Under the pieces are notes generated by a model. It saw only the letters and a program-made list of their open reading frames with translations, did not search any database and was not told the origin of the DNA. A program made the translations under genes and the position numbers. 64,000 nucleotides of DNA from Streptomyces rishiriensis. GTDB taxonomy: Bacteria > Actinomycetota > Actinomycetes > Streptomycetales > Streptomycetaceae. Below are positions 28,003-36,827 of the stretch, one piece after another. The stretch covers positions 2,232,001-2,296,000 of the forward strand of contig NZ_JAUSWV010000002.1 of NCBI RefSeq assembly GCF_030815485.1, in the 5' to 3' direction. Each line of letters begins with the position of its first letter. Within the stretch, counting starts at the first letter, position 1.

Positions 28003-29834
28003 CACCGATGACCACACAGACCACCGCACCCGAGACCCCGAGCGCCCCCACCTCGGGGCCCGCCACCGGCCTCATCGGCATCCCGCCGCACCTCGGCCGC
28101 GCCCTCGCCACCGGCGGCGGCGCCCTCACCGTCGTCTCCACCTTCCTCGCCTGGACCTGGACCGCCGCCTTCCCCGGCGACCTCACCGTCTACGGCTACC
28201 CCGGCGGCCTCCAGGTCCTCGCCCTCATCGGCGGCGCCCTCACCACCCTGTTCGGCCTCTCCTCCTACGGCGTCAAGGGTCTGCGCTGGCTCACCCCCGC
28301 CGGCGGCGACGGCGCCATCAAGTTCGCCGCGCTCGCCGCCTTCGCCACCGTCTGGTACACGGTCATCGCGATCACCGTCGACCTCGGCGGCATCGTCAAC
28401 CTCGAGCCCGGCGGCTACATCGCCGCCCTCGCCACCCTCACCGCCTTCCTCGGCGCCCTCGCCCTCCCCTTCGAGCGCCCCGAACCCGAACCCCACGACC
28501 CGGACGACACCGGTTGGGAACTCTTCCGCCACCGCCTCCGCGCCGGCCGTGACACCACCAAGGCAGCGTTCGCCGGCGGCACCGCCCGCCCCCTCGGCGC
28601 CCTGCCCTCCTACGCCGAGATCCTGATCATCGTCGCCGTCCTCGGCCTCGGCCTCACGATCTTCACCTACGGCATCGGCACCGAGTACGACGAACTCTTC
28701 GTCGGCTTCCTGATCACCGCCGCCTTCGGCTTCGCCGCACTCAACAAGTCCGGCCTCGTCGCCCAGGCCAGCCAGATCACCGCCCGCCACCAGAACATCA
28801 CCATCTGCGGCGCCTTCGTCGCCGCCGCGATGTTCCCCTTCACCCAGACCGACGACCAGTACGCCACCGTCGGCGTCTACATCCTGATCTTCGGCACCGT
28901 CGCCCTCGGCCTCAACATCGTCGTCGGCCTCGCCGGTCTCCTCGACCTCGGCTACGTCGCCTTCCTCGGCGTCGGCGCCTACGCCGCCGCCATGGTCTCC
29001 GGCTCCCCCAGCTCCCCGTTCGACGTGCACTTCCCGTTCTGGGCCGCCGTCCTCGTCGGCGCCGCAGCCTCCCTCGTCTTCGGCGTCCTCATCGGCGCCC
29101 CGACCCTGCGACTGCGCGGCGACTACCTCGCCATCGTCACCCTCGGCTTCGGCGAGATCTTCCGCATCACCGCGAACAACCTCGACGGCACCTCCGGCCC
29201 CGACATCACCAACGGCTCCAACGGCATCTCCTCCATCCCGAACCTCAACATCCTCGGGTTCGACTTCGGAGCCGAACACGTCATCGCCGGATTCACCATC
29301 GGCCGGTTCGCCAACTACTTCTTCCTGATGCTCCTCATCACCGCCGTCGTCGTCCTCGTCTTCCGGCGCAGCGGCGACTCCCGCATCGGCCGCGCCTGGG
29401 TCGCCATCCGCGAAGACGAGACCGCCGCCCTCGCCATGGGCATCAACGGCTTCCGCGTCAAGCTCATCGCCTTCGCCGTCGGCGCCTCCCTCGCCGGCCT
29501 CGCCGGCACCGTCCAGGCCCACGTCACCTACACCGTGACCCCCGAGCAGTACCTCTTCGCCGGCCCCATCCCGCCCAACTCCGCCTTCCTGCTCGCCGCG
29601 GTCGTCCTGGGCGGCATGGGCACCATCAGCGGCCCCCTCATCGGCGCCGCGCTGCTCTTCCTCATCCCCAACAAGCTCCAGTTCCTCGGCGACTACCAGC
29701 TCTTCGCCTTCGGTCTCGCCCTCATCCTGCTGATGCGCTTCCGCCCCGAGGGACTCATCCCCAACCGGCGCCGTCAGCTCGAGTTCCACGAGGACGCGGA
29801 AGCTCCCACCGTCCTGACCAAGGCAGGGGCCTGA
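27999..29834 (+). CDS. livM: Branched-chain amino-acid ABC transporter permease LivM, with N-terminal extension
   Basis: 611 residues, nearly twice the classical LivM. The transporter core begins near residue 205 (YAEILIIVAVLGLGLTIFTYGIGTEYDELFVG) and includes GLAGLLDLGYVAFLGVGAYAAAM, LRLRGDYLAIVTLGFGEIFRI, RIGRAWVAIREDETAALAMGIN and NSAFLLAAVVLGGMGTISGPLIGA. The first 200 residues add four or more hydrophobic segments plus a polar loop (RPEPEPHDPDDTGWELFRHRLRAG). The GTG at 27999 overlaps the livH stop; an ATG at 28008 is possible. It pairs with LivH. Confidence 0.95.
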   Translation: MTPMTTQTTAPETPSAPTSGPATGLIGIPPHLGRALATGGGALTVVSTFLAWTWTAAFPGDLTVYGYPGGLQVLALIGGALTTLFGLSSYGVKGLRWLTPAGGDGAIKFAALAAFATVWYTVIAITVDLGGIVNLEPGGYIAALATLTAFLGALALPFERPEPEPHDPDDTGWELFRHRLRAGRDTTKAAFAGGTARPLGALPSYAEILIIVAVLGLGLTIFTYGIGTEYDELFVGFLITAAFGFAALNKSGLVAQASQITARHQNITICGAFVAAAMFPFTQTDDQYATVGVYILIFGTVALGLNIVVGLAGLLDLGYVAFLGVGAYAAAMVSGSPSSPFDVHFPFWAAVLVGAAASLVFGVLIGAPTLRLRGDYLAIVTLGFGEIFRITANNLDGTSGPDITNGSNGISSIPNLNILGFDFGAEHVIAGFTIGRFANYFFLMLLITAVVVLVFRRSGDSRIGRAWVAIREDETAALAMGINGFRVKLIAFAVGASLAGLAGTVQAHVTYTVTPEQYLFAGPIPPNSAFLLAAVVLGGMGTISGPLIGAALLFLIPNKLQFLGDYQLFAFGLALILLMRFRPEGLIPNRRRQLEFHEDAEAPTVLTKAGA

Positions 29835-29839
29835 CCACC

Positions 29840-30745
29840 ATGACCACCGACACCACCACCACGGTCGCCCCCGTCGGCGAAAGGGTCCTCGACGCCCGCG
29901 GCGTCACCATGCGCTTCGGCGGCCTCACCGCCGTGCGCGACGTCGACCTGCACGTCAACGCCGGAGAGATCGTCGGCCTCATCGGCCCCAACGGAGCCGG
30001 CAAGACGACCTTCTTCAACTGCCTCACCGGCCTCTACATCCCCACCGAGGGCGAGGTCCGCTACAAGGGCACCGTCCTGCCGCCCAAATCCTTCAAGGTC
30101 ACCGCGGCCGGCATCGCCCGCACCTTCCAGAACATCCGTCTGTTCGCCAACATGACAGTCCTGGAGAACGTCCTCGTAGGCCGCCACACCCGCACCAAGG
30201 AAGGCTTCTGGTCGGCCGTCCTGCGCCTCCCCTCCTTCCACCGGGCGGAAGCCGCCTCCCGCGCACGGGCCATGGAACTCCTGGAGTTCATCGGCCTGGA
30301 GAAGAAGGCCGACCACCTCGCACGCAACCTCCCCTACGGCGAACAGCGCAAACTGGAGATCGCGCGAGCACTGGCCAGCGAGCCCGGGCTGCTCCTCCTC
30401 GACGAGCCCACCGCCGGCATGAACCCCCAGGAAACCCGCGCGACCGAAGAGCTCGTCTTCGCCATCCGCGACAAGGGCATCGCCGTCCTCGTCATCGAGC
30501 ACGACATGCGCTTCATCTTCAACCTCTGCGACCGGGTCGCCGTACTCGTGCAGGGCGAGAAACTCGTCGAAGGCGACAGCGCCACCGTCCAGGGCGACGA
30601 ACGCGTCGTCGCCGCCTACCTCGGCGAACCCTTCGAAAACGCCCCCGGCGACGAAGAGATAGCCGAAGTCGAGGCCGCCGAAGCGAAGGCCGACAGCGCC
30701 GCCACTCCGACGGACGCCGCGCCCGGCAAGGAGAACGACCGATGA
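29840..30745 (+). CDS. livG: Branched-chain amino-acid ABC transporter ATP-binding protein LivG
   Basis: 301 residues. Walker A IGPNGAGKTTFFNCLTGLY, Q-loop GIARTFQNIRLFANMTVLENVLVGRH, signature LPYGEQRKLEIARALASEPGLLLLDEPTAGM with Walker B, and H-loop VLVIEHDM are all present; the LivG C-terminal cap follows. The tail after residue 265 is acidic and Ala-rich (DEEIAEVEAAEAKADSAATPTDAAPG), longer than usual. It powers LivHM together with LivF. Its stop overlaps livF (ATGA). Confidence 0.96.
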   Translation: MTTDTTTTVAPVGERVLDARGVTMRFGGLTAVRDVDLHVNAGEIVGLIGPNGAGKTTFFNCLTGLYIPTEGEVRYKGTVLPPKSFKVTAAGIARTFQNIRLFANMTVLENVLVGRHTRTKEGFWSAVLRLPSFHRAEAASRARAMELLEFIGLEKKADHLARNLPYGEQRKLEIARALASEPGLLLLDEPTAGMNPQETRATEELVFAIRDKGIAVLVIEHDMRFIFNLCDRVAVLVQGEKLVEGDSATVQGDERVVAAYLGEPFENAPGDEEIAEVEAAEAKADSAATPTDAAPGKENDR

Positions 30746-31458
30746 CCGCACTGCTCGAAGTCGAGGACCTCCGGGTCGCCTACGGCAAGATCGAGGCCGT
30801 CAAAGGCATCTCGTTCAAGGTCGAGGCCGGCGAGGTCGTCACCCTGATCGGCACCAACGGCGCCGGCAAGACCACCACCCTGCGCACCCTCTCCGGACTC
30901 CTCAAGCCCGTCGGCGGCCAGATCAAGTTCAACGGCAAATCGCTGAAGAAGATCCCCGCCCACGACATCGTCTCGCTCGGACTCGCCCACTCCCCCGAGG
31001 GGCGGCACATCTTCCCGCGCATGACGATCGAGGACAACCTCCGCCTCGGCGCCTTCCTCCGCAGCGACAAGCCCGGCATCGAGAAGGACATCCAGCGCGC
31101 CTACGACCTCTTCCCCATCCTGGGAGAGCGCCGCAAGCAGGCCGCCGGCACCCTCTCGGGCGGCGAACAGCAGATGCTCGCCATGGGCCGCGCCCTCATG
31201 TCCCAGCCCAAACTGCTCATGCTGGACGAGCCCTCCATGGGCCTCTCCCCCATCATGATGCAGAAGATCATGTCCACCATCGTCGAGCTCAAGGCCCAGG
31301 GCATGACCATCCTGCTCATCGAGCAGAACGCCCAGGCCGCCCTCTCGCTCGCCGACCACGGCCACGTCATGGAGATCGGAAAGATCGTCCTCTCCGGCAC
31401 CGGCCAGGACCTCCTCCACGACGAGTCCGTCCGCAAGGCGTACCTCGGCGAGGACTGA
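30742..31458 (+). CDS. livF: Branched-chain amino-acid ABC transporter ATP-binding protein LivF
   Basis: 238 residues, standard length. Walker A IGTNGAGKTTTLRTLSGLL, LivF-specific LGLAHSPEGRHIFPRMTIEDNLRLGA, signature TLSGGEQQMLAMGRALMSQPKLLMLDEPSMGLSP, and ILLIEQNAQAALSLADHGHVMEIG. It is the last gene of livKHMGF and is followed after 26 bases by a strong bidirectional terminator. Confidence 0.96.
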   Translation: MTALLEVEDLRVAYGKIEAVKGISFKVEAGEVVTLIGTNGAGKTTTLRTLSGLLKPVGGQIKFNGKSLKKIPAHDIVSLGLAHSPEGRHIFPRMTIEDNLRLGAFLRSDKPGIEKDIQRAYDLFPILGERRKQAAGTLSGGEQQMLAMGRALMSQPKLLMLDEPSMGLSPIMMQKIMSTIVELKAQGMTILLIEQNAQAALSLADHGHVMEIGKIVLSGTGQDLLHDESVRKAYLGED

Positions 31459-31484
31459 GCACCCCTCGCACACGACACACGCAC

Positions 31485-31527
31485 ACGACGAGGCCCGCGC
31501 CCCTTCTCGGGGCGCGGGCCTCGTCGT
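31485..31527. terminator. Bidirectional terminator between livF and pdtaR
   Basis: A perfect 19-bp stem (acgacgaggcccgcgcccc pairing with its complement at 31509-31527) closes a TTCTC loop. It serves the convergent livF (ends 31458) and pdtaR (ends 31548) transcripts. Confidence 0.92.
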
Positions 31528-31547
31528 TTCGCGTAGGTCCGGGCGGC

Positions 31548-32204
31548 TCAGCCCTTCGACGACTTCTTCTCGTCGGCGTCCTGGATGACCGCCTCCGCCA
31601 CCTGCTGCATCGACATCCGACGGTCCATCGACGTCTTCTGGATCCACCGGAACGCCGCCGGCTCCGTCAGCCCGTACTCCGTCTGAAGAACCGACTTCGC
31701 CCGGTCCACCAGCTTGCGCGTCTCGAGCCGCAGCGTCAGATCCGCGACCTCGTTCTCCAGCTCACGCAGCTCCGTGAACCGCGAGACGGCCATCTCGATC
31801 GCCGGGACGACGTCACTCTTGCTGAACGGCTTCACGAGATACGCCATCGCACCGGCGTCACGCGCCCGCTCGACGAGGTCGCGCTGTGAGAACGCGGTCA
31901 GCATCAGCACCGGCGCGATGCGCTCCTCGGCGATCTTCTCGGCCGCCGAGATGCCGTCCATCTTGGGCATCTTCACATCGAGGATGACCAGGTCCGGCTT
32001 GTGCTCGCGCGCCAGCTCGATCGCCTGCTCACCGTCACCGGCCTCGCCGACGACGCTGTAGCCCTCCTCCTCCAGCATCTCTTTGAGGTCGAGACGGATC
32101 AGCGCCTCGTCCTCGGCGATGACGACGCGGGTCGTCAGCGGAGGCACGTGCGACTTGTCGTCGTCGGGCGCGTCTACGGGCTGGGGCGACTCGGGGGCGG
32201 TCAC
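31548..32204 (-). CDS. pdtaR: ANTAR-domain response regulator (PdtaR type)
   Basis: 218 residues. The receiver domain (about 25-140) has the acidic pocket IAEDEAL and phospho-acceptor Asp76 in LVILDVKMPKMDG, with the conserved Lys in AYLVKPFSKSD. The ANTAR RNA-binding domain (about 150-212) has ETRKLVDRAKSVLQTEYGLTEPAAFRWIQKTSMDRRMSMQQVA. ANTAR regulators bind dual hairpins in nascent RNA and prevent termination; in mycobacteria PdtaR works with the sensor PdtaS. No kinase gene is adjacent here. The extended N-terminal 24 residues are poorly conserved. Confidence 0.94.
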   Translation of the reverse strand: MTAPESPQPVDAPDDDKSHVPPLTTRVVIAEDEALIRLDLKEMLEEEGYSVVGEAGDGEQAIELAREHKPDLVILDVKMPKMDGISAAEKIAEERIAPVLMLTAFSQRDLVERARDAGAMAYLVKPFSKSDVVPAIEMAVSRFTELRELENEVADLTLRLETRKLVDRAKSVLQTEYGLTEPAAFRWIQKTSMDRRMSMQQVAEAVIQDADEKKSSKG

Positions 32205-32304
32205 GGGGGCTCCTTGTTACGGGCCGGGCAGTGCTGCTGGTTATGCAGCCTACCTAGAGGCGGGGCGTCACGGTGACCCGGTATGCTTCCGATCAGCCAG
32301 TCCC

Positions 32305-32386
32305 GCCGGGTTGGTGGAATCGGCATACACACGGTCCTCAAAAGACCGCGCCTCACGGCTTGCGGGTTCGAGTCCCGCACCCGGCA
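32305..32386 (+). tRNA. tRNA-Leu (anticodon CAA)
   Basis: A 7-bp acceptor stem GCCGGGT/ACCCGGC, D arm with TGGTGGAATCGGCA, anticodon stem CGGTC/GACCG around loop CTCAAAA (anticodon CAA, reading UUG), a long class II variable arm (CGCCTCACGGCTTG) and T arm CGGGTTCGAGTCCCG can all be folded. The long variable arm confirms Leu. The 3' CCA is not fully encoded (A then CCG). It stands alone, followed by its own terminator. Confidence 0.96.
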
Positions 32387-32392
32387 CCGACA

Positions 32393-32424
32393 AGCGGAGG
32401 ATCACGTTCGTGTGATCCTCCGCT
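32393..32424. terminator. Terminator after tRNA-Leu, shared with pyk
   Basis: agcggaggatcac pairs perfectly with gtgatcctccgct (13 bp) around GTTCGT and is followed by TTTTT on the plus strand. It starts 6 bases after the tRNA and also lies 31 bases past the convergent pyk stop. Confidence 0.92.
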
Positions 32425-32455
32425 TTTTGCTGCGCACGGCCACGACAGTGAAGCC

Positions 32456-33892
32456 CTACTTCGGGCTGTCGTCCTCGCCCACGTGATGGACGCGGACCAG
32501 GTTCGTCGAGCCCGAGACCCCGGTGAGCGATCCCGCCGTGATGACCACCACGTCACCCTGCCGGCAGCGCCCGTACCTGAGCAGCAGCTCGTCGACCTGG
32601 TCGACCATCGCGTCGGTGGAGTCCGCGTGCGGGCCGAGGAAGGTCTCGACCCCCCAGGTCAGGCTCAGCTGGGAGCGGGTCGCCGGTTCGGGGGTGAAGG
32701 CGAGGAGGGGGATCGGGGAGCGGTAGCGGGAGAGGCGGCGGACGGTGTCGCCGCTCTGGGTGAAGGCGACGAGGAACTCGGCGTCGAGGAAGTCGCCGAT
32801 CTCGGCGGCCGCGCGGGCGACGGCGCCGCCCTGGGTGCGGGGTTTGTTGTCGGCGGTGAGGTCGGGCAGGCCCTTGGCGAGGATGTCCTCTTCGGCCGCT
32901 TCGACGATCTTCGCCATCGTGCGGACGGTCTGGATGGCGTATTTGCCGACGCTGGTCTCGCCGGAGAGCATGACCGCGTCGGTGCCGTCGATGACGGCGT
33001 TGGCGACGTCGGAGGCTTCGGCGCGGGTGGGGCGGGAGTTCTCGATCATGGAGTCGAGCATCTGGGTGGCGACGATGACGGGCTTGGCATTGCGCTTCGC
33101 CAGCTTGATCGCGCGCTTTTGGACGATGGGGACCTGTTCGAGGGGCATTTCGACGCCGAGGTCGCCGCGAGCGACCATGATTCCGTCGAAGGCGGCGACG
33201 ATGTCGTCGATGTTCTCGACGGCCTGGGGCTTTTCGATCTTGGCGATGACGGGGAGGCGGCGGCCTTCGTCGTCCATGATCCGGTGGACGTCCACGATGT
33301 CCCGGCCGCTGCGGACGAAGGAGAGGGCGATGACGTCGAAGCCCGTGCGGAGCGCCCAGCGCAGGTCGTCCTCGTCCTTTTTGGAGAGGGCGGGGACGGA
33401 GACGGCGACGCCGGGGAGATTGAGGCCCTTGTGGTCGGAGATCACGCCGCCTTCGATGACGCGGGTGCGGACGCGTGGTCCGTCGACCTCTGTGACCTCG
33501 AGGCAGACCTTGCCGTCGTCGACGAGGATGCGTTCGCCGGTGGTGACGTCTTCCGCGAGGCCGGCGTAGGTCGTGCCGCACTTGTGGCGGTCGCCTTCGA
33601 CGCCTTCTTCGACGGTGATGGTGAAGGTGTCGCCGCGTTCAAGGAGTACGGGGCCTTCGGTGAAGTTGCCGAGGCGGATCTTCGGACCCTGAAGGTCGGC
33701 GAGGAGGCCGACGCTGCGGCCGGTTTCGTCGGAGGCCTTGCGAACGCGCTGGTAGCGCTCCTCGTGCTCGGCGTGGCCGCCGTGGCTGAGGTTGAAGCGG
33801 GCTACGTCCATTCCGGCGTCGACCAGGGCTTTGACCTGGTCGTAGCTGTCGGTGGCGGGGCCCAGGGTGCAGACGATTTTTGCTCGGCGCAT
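32456..33892 (-). CDS. pyk: Pyruvate kinase
   Basis: 478 residues. It converts phosphoenolpyruvate and ADP to pyruvate and ATP in glycolysis. The N terminus RRAKIVCTLGPATDSYDQV, the substrate segment FNLSHGGHAEH, the catalytic GIMVARGDLGVEMP and the family signature around MLDSMIENSRPTRAEASDVANAVIDGTDAVMLSGETSVGKYA are complete. The C-terminal allosteric domain is normal. No clear ribosome-binding site precedes the ATG. Streptomyces usually have two pyk genes; this one sits by pdtaR. Confidence 0.97.
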   Translation of the reverse strand: MRRAKIVCTLGPATDSYDQVKALVDAGMDVARFNLSHGGHAEHEERYQRVRKASDETGRSVGLLADLQGPKIRLGNFTEGPVLLERGDTFTITVEEGVEGDRHKCGTTYAGLAEDVTTGERILVDDGKVCLEVTEVDGPRVRTRVIEGGVISDHKGLNLPGVAVSVPALSKKDEDDLRWALRTGFDVIALSFVRSGRDIVDVHRIMDDEGRRLPVIAKIEKPQAVENIDDIVAAFDGIMVARGDLGVEMPLEQVPIVQKRAIKLAKRNAKPVIVATQMLDSMIENSRPTRAEASDVANAVIDGTDAVMLSGETSVGKYAIQTVRTMAKIVEAAEEDILAKGLPDLTADNKPRTQGGAVARAAAEIGDFLDAEFLVAFTQSGDTVRRLSRYRSPIPLLAFTPEPATRSQLSLTWGVETFLGPHADSTDAMVDQVDELLLRYGRCRQGDVVVITAGSLTGVSGSTNLVRVHHVGEDDSPK

Positions 33893-33945
33893 GTTTCGAG
33901 CTTATGTCTTACCGATGGGTAGCGAATTGGGTGAGCATGGCGGCT

Positions 33946-33972
33946 CAACAACCTTTGGGTGAAGGGTTGTTG
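33946..33972 (-). terminator. Hairpin downstream of the SIMPL-domain gene
   Basis: An 11-bp stem (caacaaccttt with aagggttgttg, one G-T pair) around GGGTG lies 67 bases after the SIMPL gene stop and upstream of pyk. It probably ends the SIMPL transcript. The 147-base gap around it has no gene. Confidence 0.5.
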
Positions 33973-34039
33973 TCAACCAATAAATTGTGCGGGCTACCGC
34001 TCTGATGAGCACTTTTCTGTTTTCCTCGAATGGGTGAAT

Positions 34040-34741
34040 TCACAGGCTCGGTGGATTCATCGTGAACTGTGCGCTGATCTCGGCGCGGACCTGGATGCGC
34101 TGGGGTTCGAGGTCGAGGGGTTCGGGGGTCTCGGTGTCGGCTTCGGCGGCTGCCATGGAGAAGCGGACGGCGCGGCGGTCGAAGGCGGCGCGGGGGCGTC
34201 CACCCGGTGTGCCGGTGTCGGCGAGTTCGAGGAGGGCGGCGACGGTGGTGCCGAGTGCCTCGGCGTACTCGTTGGCGCGTTGTACGGCTTCGCGTACGGC
34301 CTGCTGTCGGGCTCGGCGGTGGACGGGTGAGGTGGGGCGGAGTTGCCAGCTGGGGCCGTCGATCCGGGTGAGGTCGAGGTCGGCGAGGCGGGTGGTGAGT
34401 TCGCCGAGGGTGGTGAAGTCGCTGAGTTCGGCGGTGAGGTGGATGGTGCCGTGGTAGGTGCGGACGCGTTCGCCTCGGCCGCGGTGGTCGAGTTCGGGGG
34501 CGATGGAGACGGCGCCGGTGGAGAGGTTCTCGACTTCGTCGCCGTAGGACTTGATCAGGTCGAGGACGGTGGTGTTGCGGCGGGTGAGGTCGTCGAGGGT
34601 GGTGCGGCGGTCGCGGCCGCGGGCGGTGACGGTGATGCCGATGCGGGCGATCTCGGGGTCGACTTCGAGTTCGGCCTCGCCGCGGACCGTGAGGAGGGGG
34701 GCGTCGGGTGTGCCGTACGGGGGGTTCTGCGGGGAGGTCAT
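34040..34741 (-). CDS. SIMPL-domain protein
   Basis: 233 residues. The SIMPL (DUF541) pattern is clear: LLTVRGEAELEVDPEIARIGITVTARGRDR at the N terminus, then LSTGAVSIAPEL and RRARQQAVREAVQRANEYAEALG. No signal peptide or membrane helix is seen, unlike the exported E. coli homologue YggE, so this one is probably cytosolic. The ATG at 34741 has AGGTAGGA upstream; the open frame beyond it is not used. It diverges from the 5'-nucleotidase gene across 149 bases. Confidence 0.85.
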   Translation of the reverse strand: MTSPQNPPYGTPDAPLLTVRGEAELEVDPEIARIGITVTARGRDRRTTLDDLTRRNTTVLDLIKSYGDEVENLSTGAVSIAPELDHRGRGERVRTYHGTIHLTAELSDFTTLGELTTRLADLDLTRIDGPSWQLRPTSPVHRRARQQAVREAVQRANEYAEALGTTVAALLELADTGTPGGRPRAAFDRRAVRFSMAAAEADTETPEPLDLEPQRIQVRAEISAQFTMNPPSL

Positions 34742-34890
34742 ACGTCCTACCTTGTCATGGCTTTCCCTGGTCCCTGGCGGGTGTTGACCGTGCTGGTCAC
34801 CAGATCGAAACCTCCTGGACCTGTTGCCGTCGGTCGGGTCCGGGTCAGAATCTACGCGCGTCGTTGACCTTTCCCCGAGGAGCATGAGCC

Positions 34891-36702
34891 ATGCCGTTGA
34901 ATCGCCGGAAGTTCCTGAAGAAGTCCGCTGTGACCGGGGCGGGGGTGGCGATCGCGGGTGCTGCCGCGGCTCCGGCGCGGGCCGCCGAGGCGAAGAAGCC
35001 GGCGAAGCCGGTCAAGCAGCCGAAGCGGTATGCGCTGACCGTGCTGGGGACGACGGACCTGCATGGTCACGTCTTCAACTGGGACTACTTCAAGGACGCG
35101 GAGTACCAGGACGCGGCCGGCAATGCTCAGGGGCTGGCGCGTATCTCGACGCTGGTGAACCGGATCCGTGCGGAGAAGGGGCGCGAGAACACGCTGCTGC
35201 TGGACGCGGGCGACACGATCCAGGGCACTCCGCTGACGTACTACTACGCGAAGGTGGACCCGATCACCGCCAAGGGTGGTCCGGTGCATCCGATGGCGCA
35301 GGCGATGAACGCCATCGGGTACGACGCTGCGGCGCTGGGCAACCACGAGTTCAACTACGGCATCGAGACGCTGCGGAAGTTCGAGTCGCAGTTGCGGTTC
35401 CCGCTGCTCGGGGCGAACGCGGTGGACGCGAAGACGCTGAAGCCGGCGTTCCCGCCTTACGTGATCAAGACGTTCTGTGTGAAGGGCGCGCCGCCGGTGA
35501 AGGTGGCGGTGCTGGGTCTGACGAACCCGGGTATCGCGATCTGGGACAAGGCGTACGTGCAGGGCAAGCTGGCGTTCCCGGGGCTCGAGGAGCAGGCGGC
35601 GAAGTGGGTGCCGAAGCTGAAGTCGCTGGGTGCGGACGTGGTGATCGTGTCGGCGCACTCGGGTTCGTCCGGTACGTCGTCGTACGGTGACCAGTTGCCG
35701 TATGTGGAGAACTCGGCGGCGTTGGTGGCGCAGCAGGTGCCGGACATCGACGCGGTGCTGGTGGGTCACGCGCATGTGGAGATCCCGGAGCTGAAGGTCG
35801 TCAACGCGAAGACCGGGAAGACGGTCGTGCTGTCGGAGCCGTTGGCGTATGCGGAGCGGCTGTCGGTCTTCGATGTGGAGCTGGTGTTCGAGAAGGGGCG
35901 GTGGACGGTCGAGTCCGTTGCTTCGAAGGTGCTGAACTCCAACACGGTCGCGGACGATCCGAAGATCACGAAGCTGCTGGGCGACGAGCACGCGAAGGTC
36001 GTGGCGTATGTCAACCAGGTGGTCGGCAGCGCGACGGAGACGCTGACGACGGTGGAGGCGCGGTACAAGGACGCGCCGATCATCGACCTGATCACGAAGG
36101 TGCAGGAGGACGTCGTCAAGGCGGCCCTGGCGGGTACGTCGTACGCCTCGCTGCCGGTGATCGCGCAGGCGTCGCCGTTCTCGCGCACGTCGGAGATCCC
36201 GGCGGGTCAGGTGACGATCCGGGATCTGTCGAGCCTGTACGTGTACGACAACACGCTGGTGGCGAAGTTGATGACGGGTGCGCAGGTGCGGGCGTACCTG
36301 GAGTATTCGGCGCAGTACTTCGTGCAGACGGCGGCGGGAGCGGTGGTCGACACGGAGAAGCTGACGAACGCGGCGGGGCGTCCGGACTACAACTACGACT
36401 ATGTGTCGGGTCTGGCGTACGAGATCGACATCGCGCAGGCGCCGGGTTCGCGGATCAGGAACCTGACGTTCGGCGGGGTGGCGTTGGACGATGCGCAGCA
36501 GTTCGTGCTGGCGGTGAACAACTACCGGGCCAATGGTGGTGGCGCGTTCCCGCACGTGGCGTCGGCACAGGAGTTGTGGTCGGAGTCGACGGAGATCCGT
36601 ACGCGGATCTCGGAGTGGGTGACGGCGAAGGGTGTGCTGGATCCGAAGGACTTCGCGTCGGTGGACTGGAAGCTGACGCGTGACGGGACGCCGGTGTTCT
36701 AG
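34891..36702 (+). CDS. Tat-exported bifunctional UDP-sugar hydrolase/5'-nucleotidase family protein
   Basis: 603 residues. The N terminus NRRKFLKKSAVTGAGVAIAGAAAAPARA is a textbook twin-arginine signal. The metallophosphatase domain (about 45-330) has TTDLHGHVFNWDYFKD, LLLDAGDTIQGTPLTYYYA, AALGNHEFNYG and VSAHSGSS/VLVGHAHVEIP, the dinuclear metal ligands. The 5'-nucleotidase C-terminal domain (about 350-590) holds ASPFSRTSEIPAGQVTIRDL and NYRANGGGAFPH. It should release nucleosides and phosphate from extracellular nucleotides. AGGAG lies before the ATG. Confidence 0.93.
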   Translation: MPLNRRKFLKKSAVTGAGVAIAGAAAAPARAAEAKKPAKPVKQPKRYALTVLGTTDLHGHVFNWDYFKDAEYQDAAGNAQGLARISTLVNRIRAEKGRENTLLLDAGDTIQGTPLTYYYAKVDPITAKGGPVHPMAQAMNAIGYDAAALGNHEFNYGIETLRKFESQLRFPLLGANAVDAKTLKPAFPPYVIKTFCVKGAPPVKVAVLGLTNPGIAIWDKAYVQGKLAFPGLEEQAAKWVPKLKSLGADVVIVSAHSGSSGTSSYGDQLPYVENSAALVAQQVPDIDAVLVGHAHVEIPELKVVNAKTGKTVVLSEPLAYAERLSVFDVELVFEKGRWTVESVASKVLNSNTVADDPKITKLLGDEHAKVVAYVNQVVGSATETLTTVEARYKDAPIIDLITKVQEDVVKAALAGTSYASLPVIAQASPFSRTSEIPAGQVTIRDLSSLYVYDNTLVAKLMTGAQVRAYLEYSAQYFVQTAAGAVVDTEKLTNAAGRPDYNYDYVSGLAYEIDIAQAPGSRIRNLTFGGVALDDAQQFVLAVNNYRANGGGAFPHVASAQELWSESTEIRTRISEWVTAKGVLDPKDFASVDWKLTRDGTPVF

Positions 36703-36827
36703 GGGTTCCGACGTCTGGTGGTGCTGCGGGGCGGTGGGCGGTGTTTCGTGCGGTGGCCGGGTCGGTCACCGCGGGAGCACCGCCTTTCGCGTGTGTCGCT
36801 CGTGGGTGGTGGGTGCTGCCCGGGGTT

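Noticed and set aside
27864-29789. 641-codon Gly/Asp/Glu-rich frame opposite livM
   Set aside because: Composition and exact overlap with livM show it is a codon-bias shadow.
32305-32386. tRNA-Leu as an integration (att) site
   Set aside because: No integrase gene or duplicated tRNA 3' end is seen nearby; terminator and pyk follow directly.
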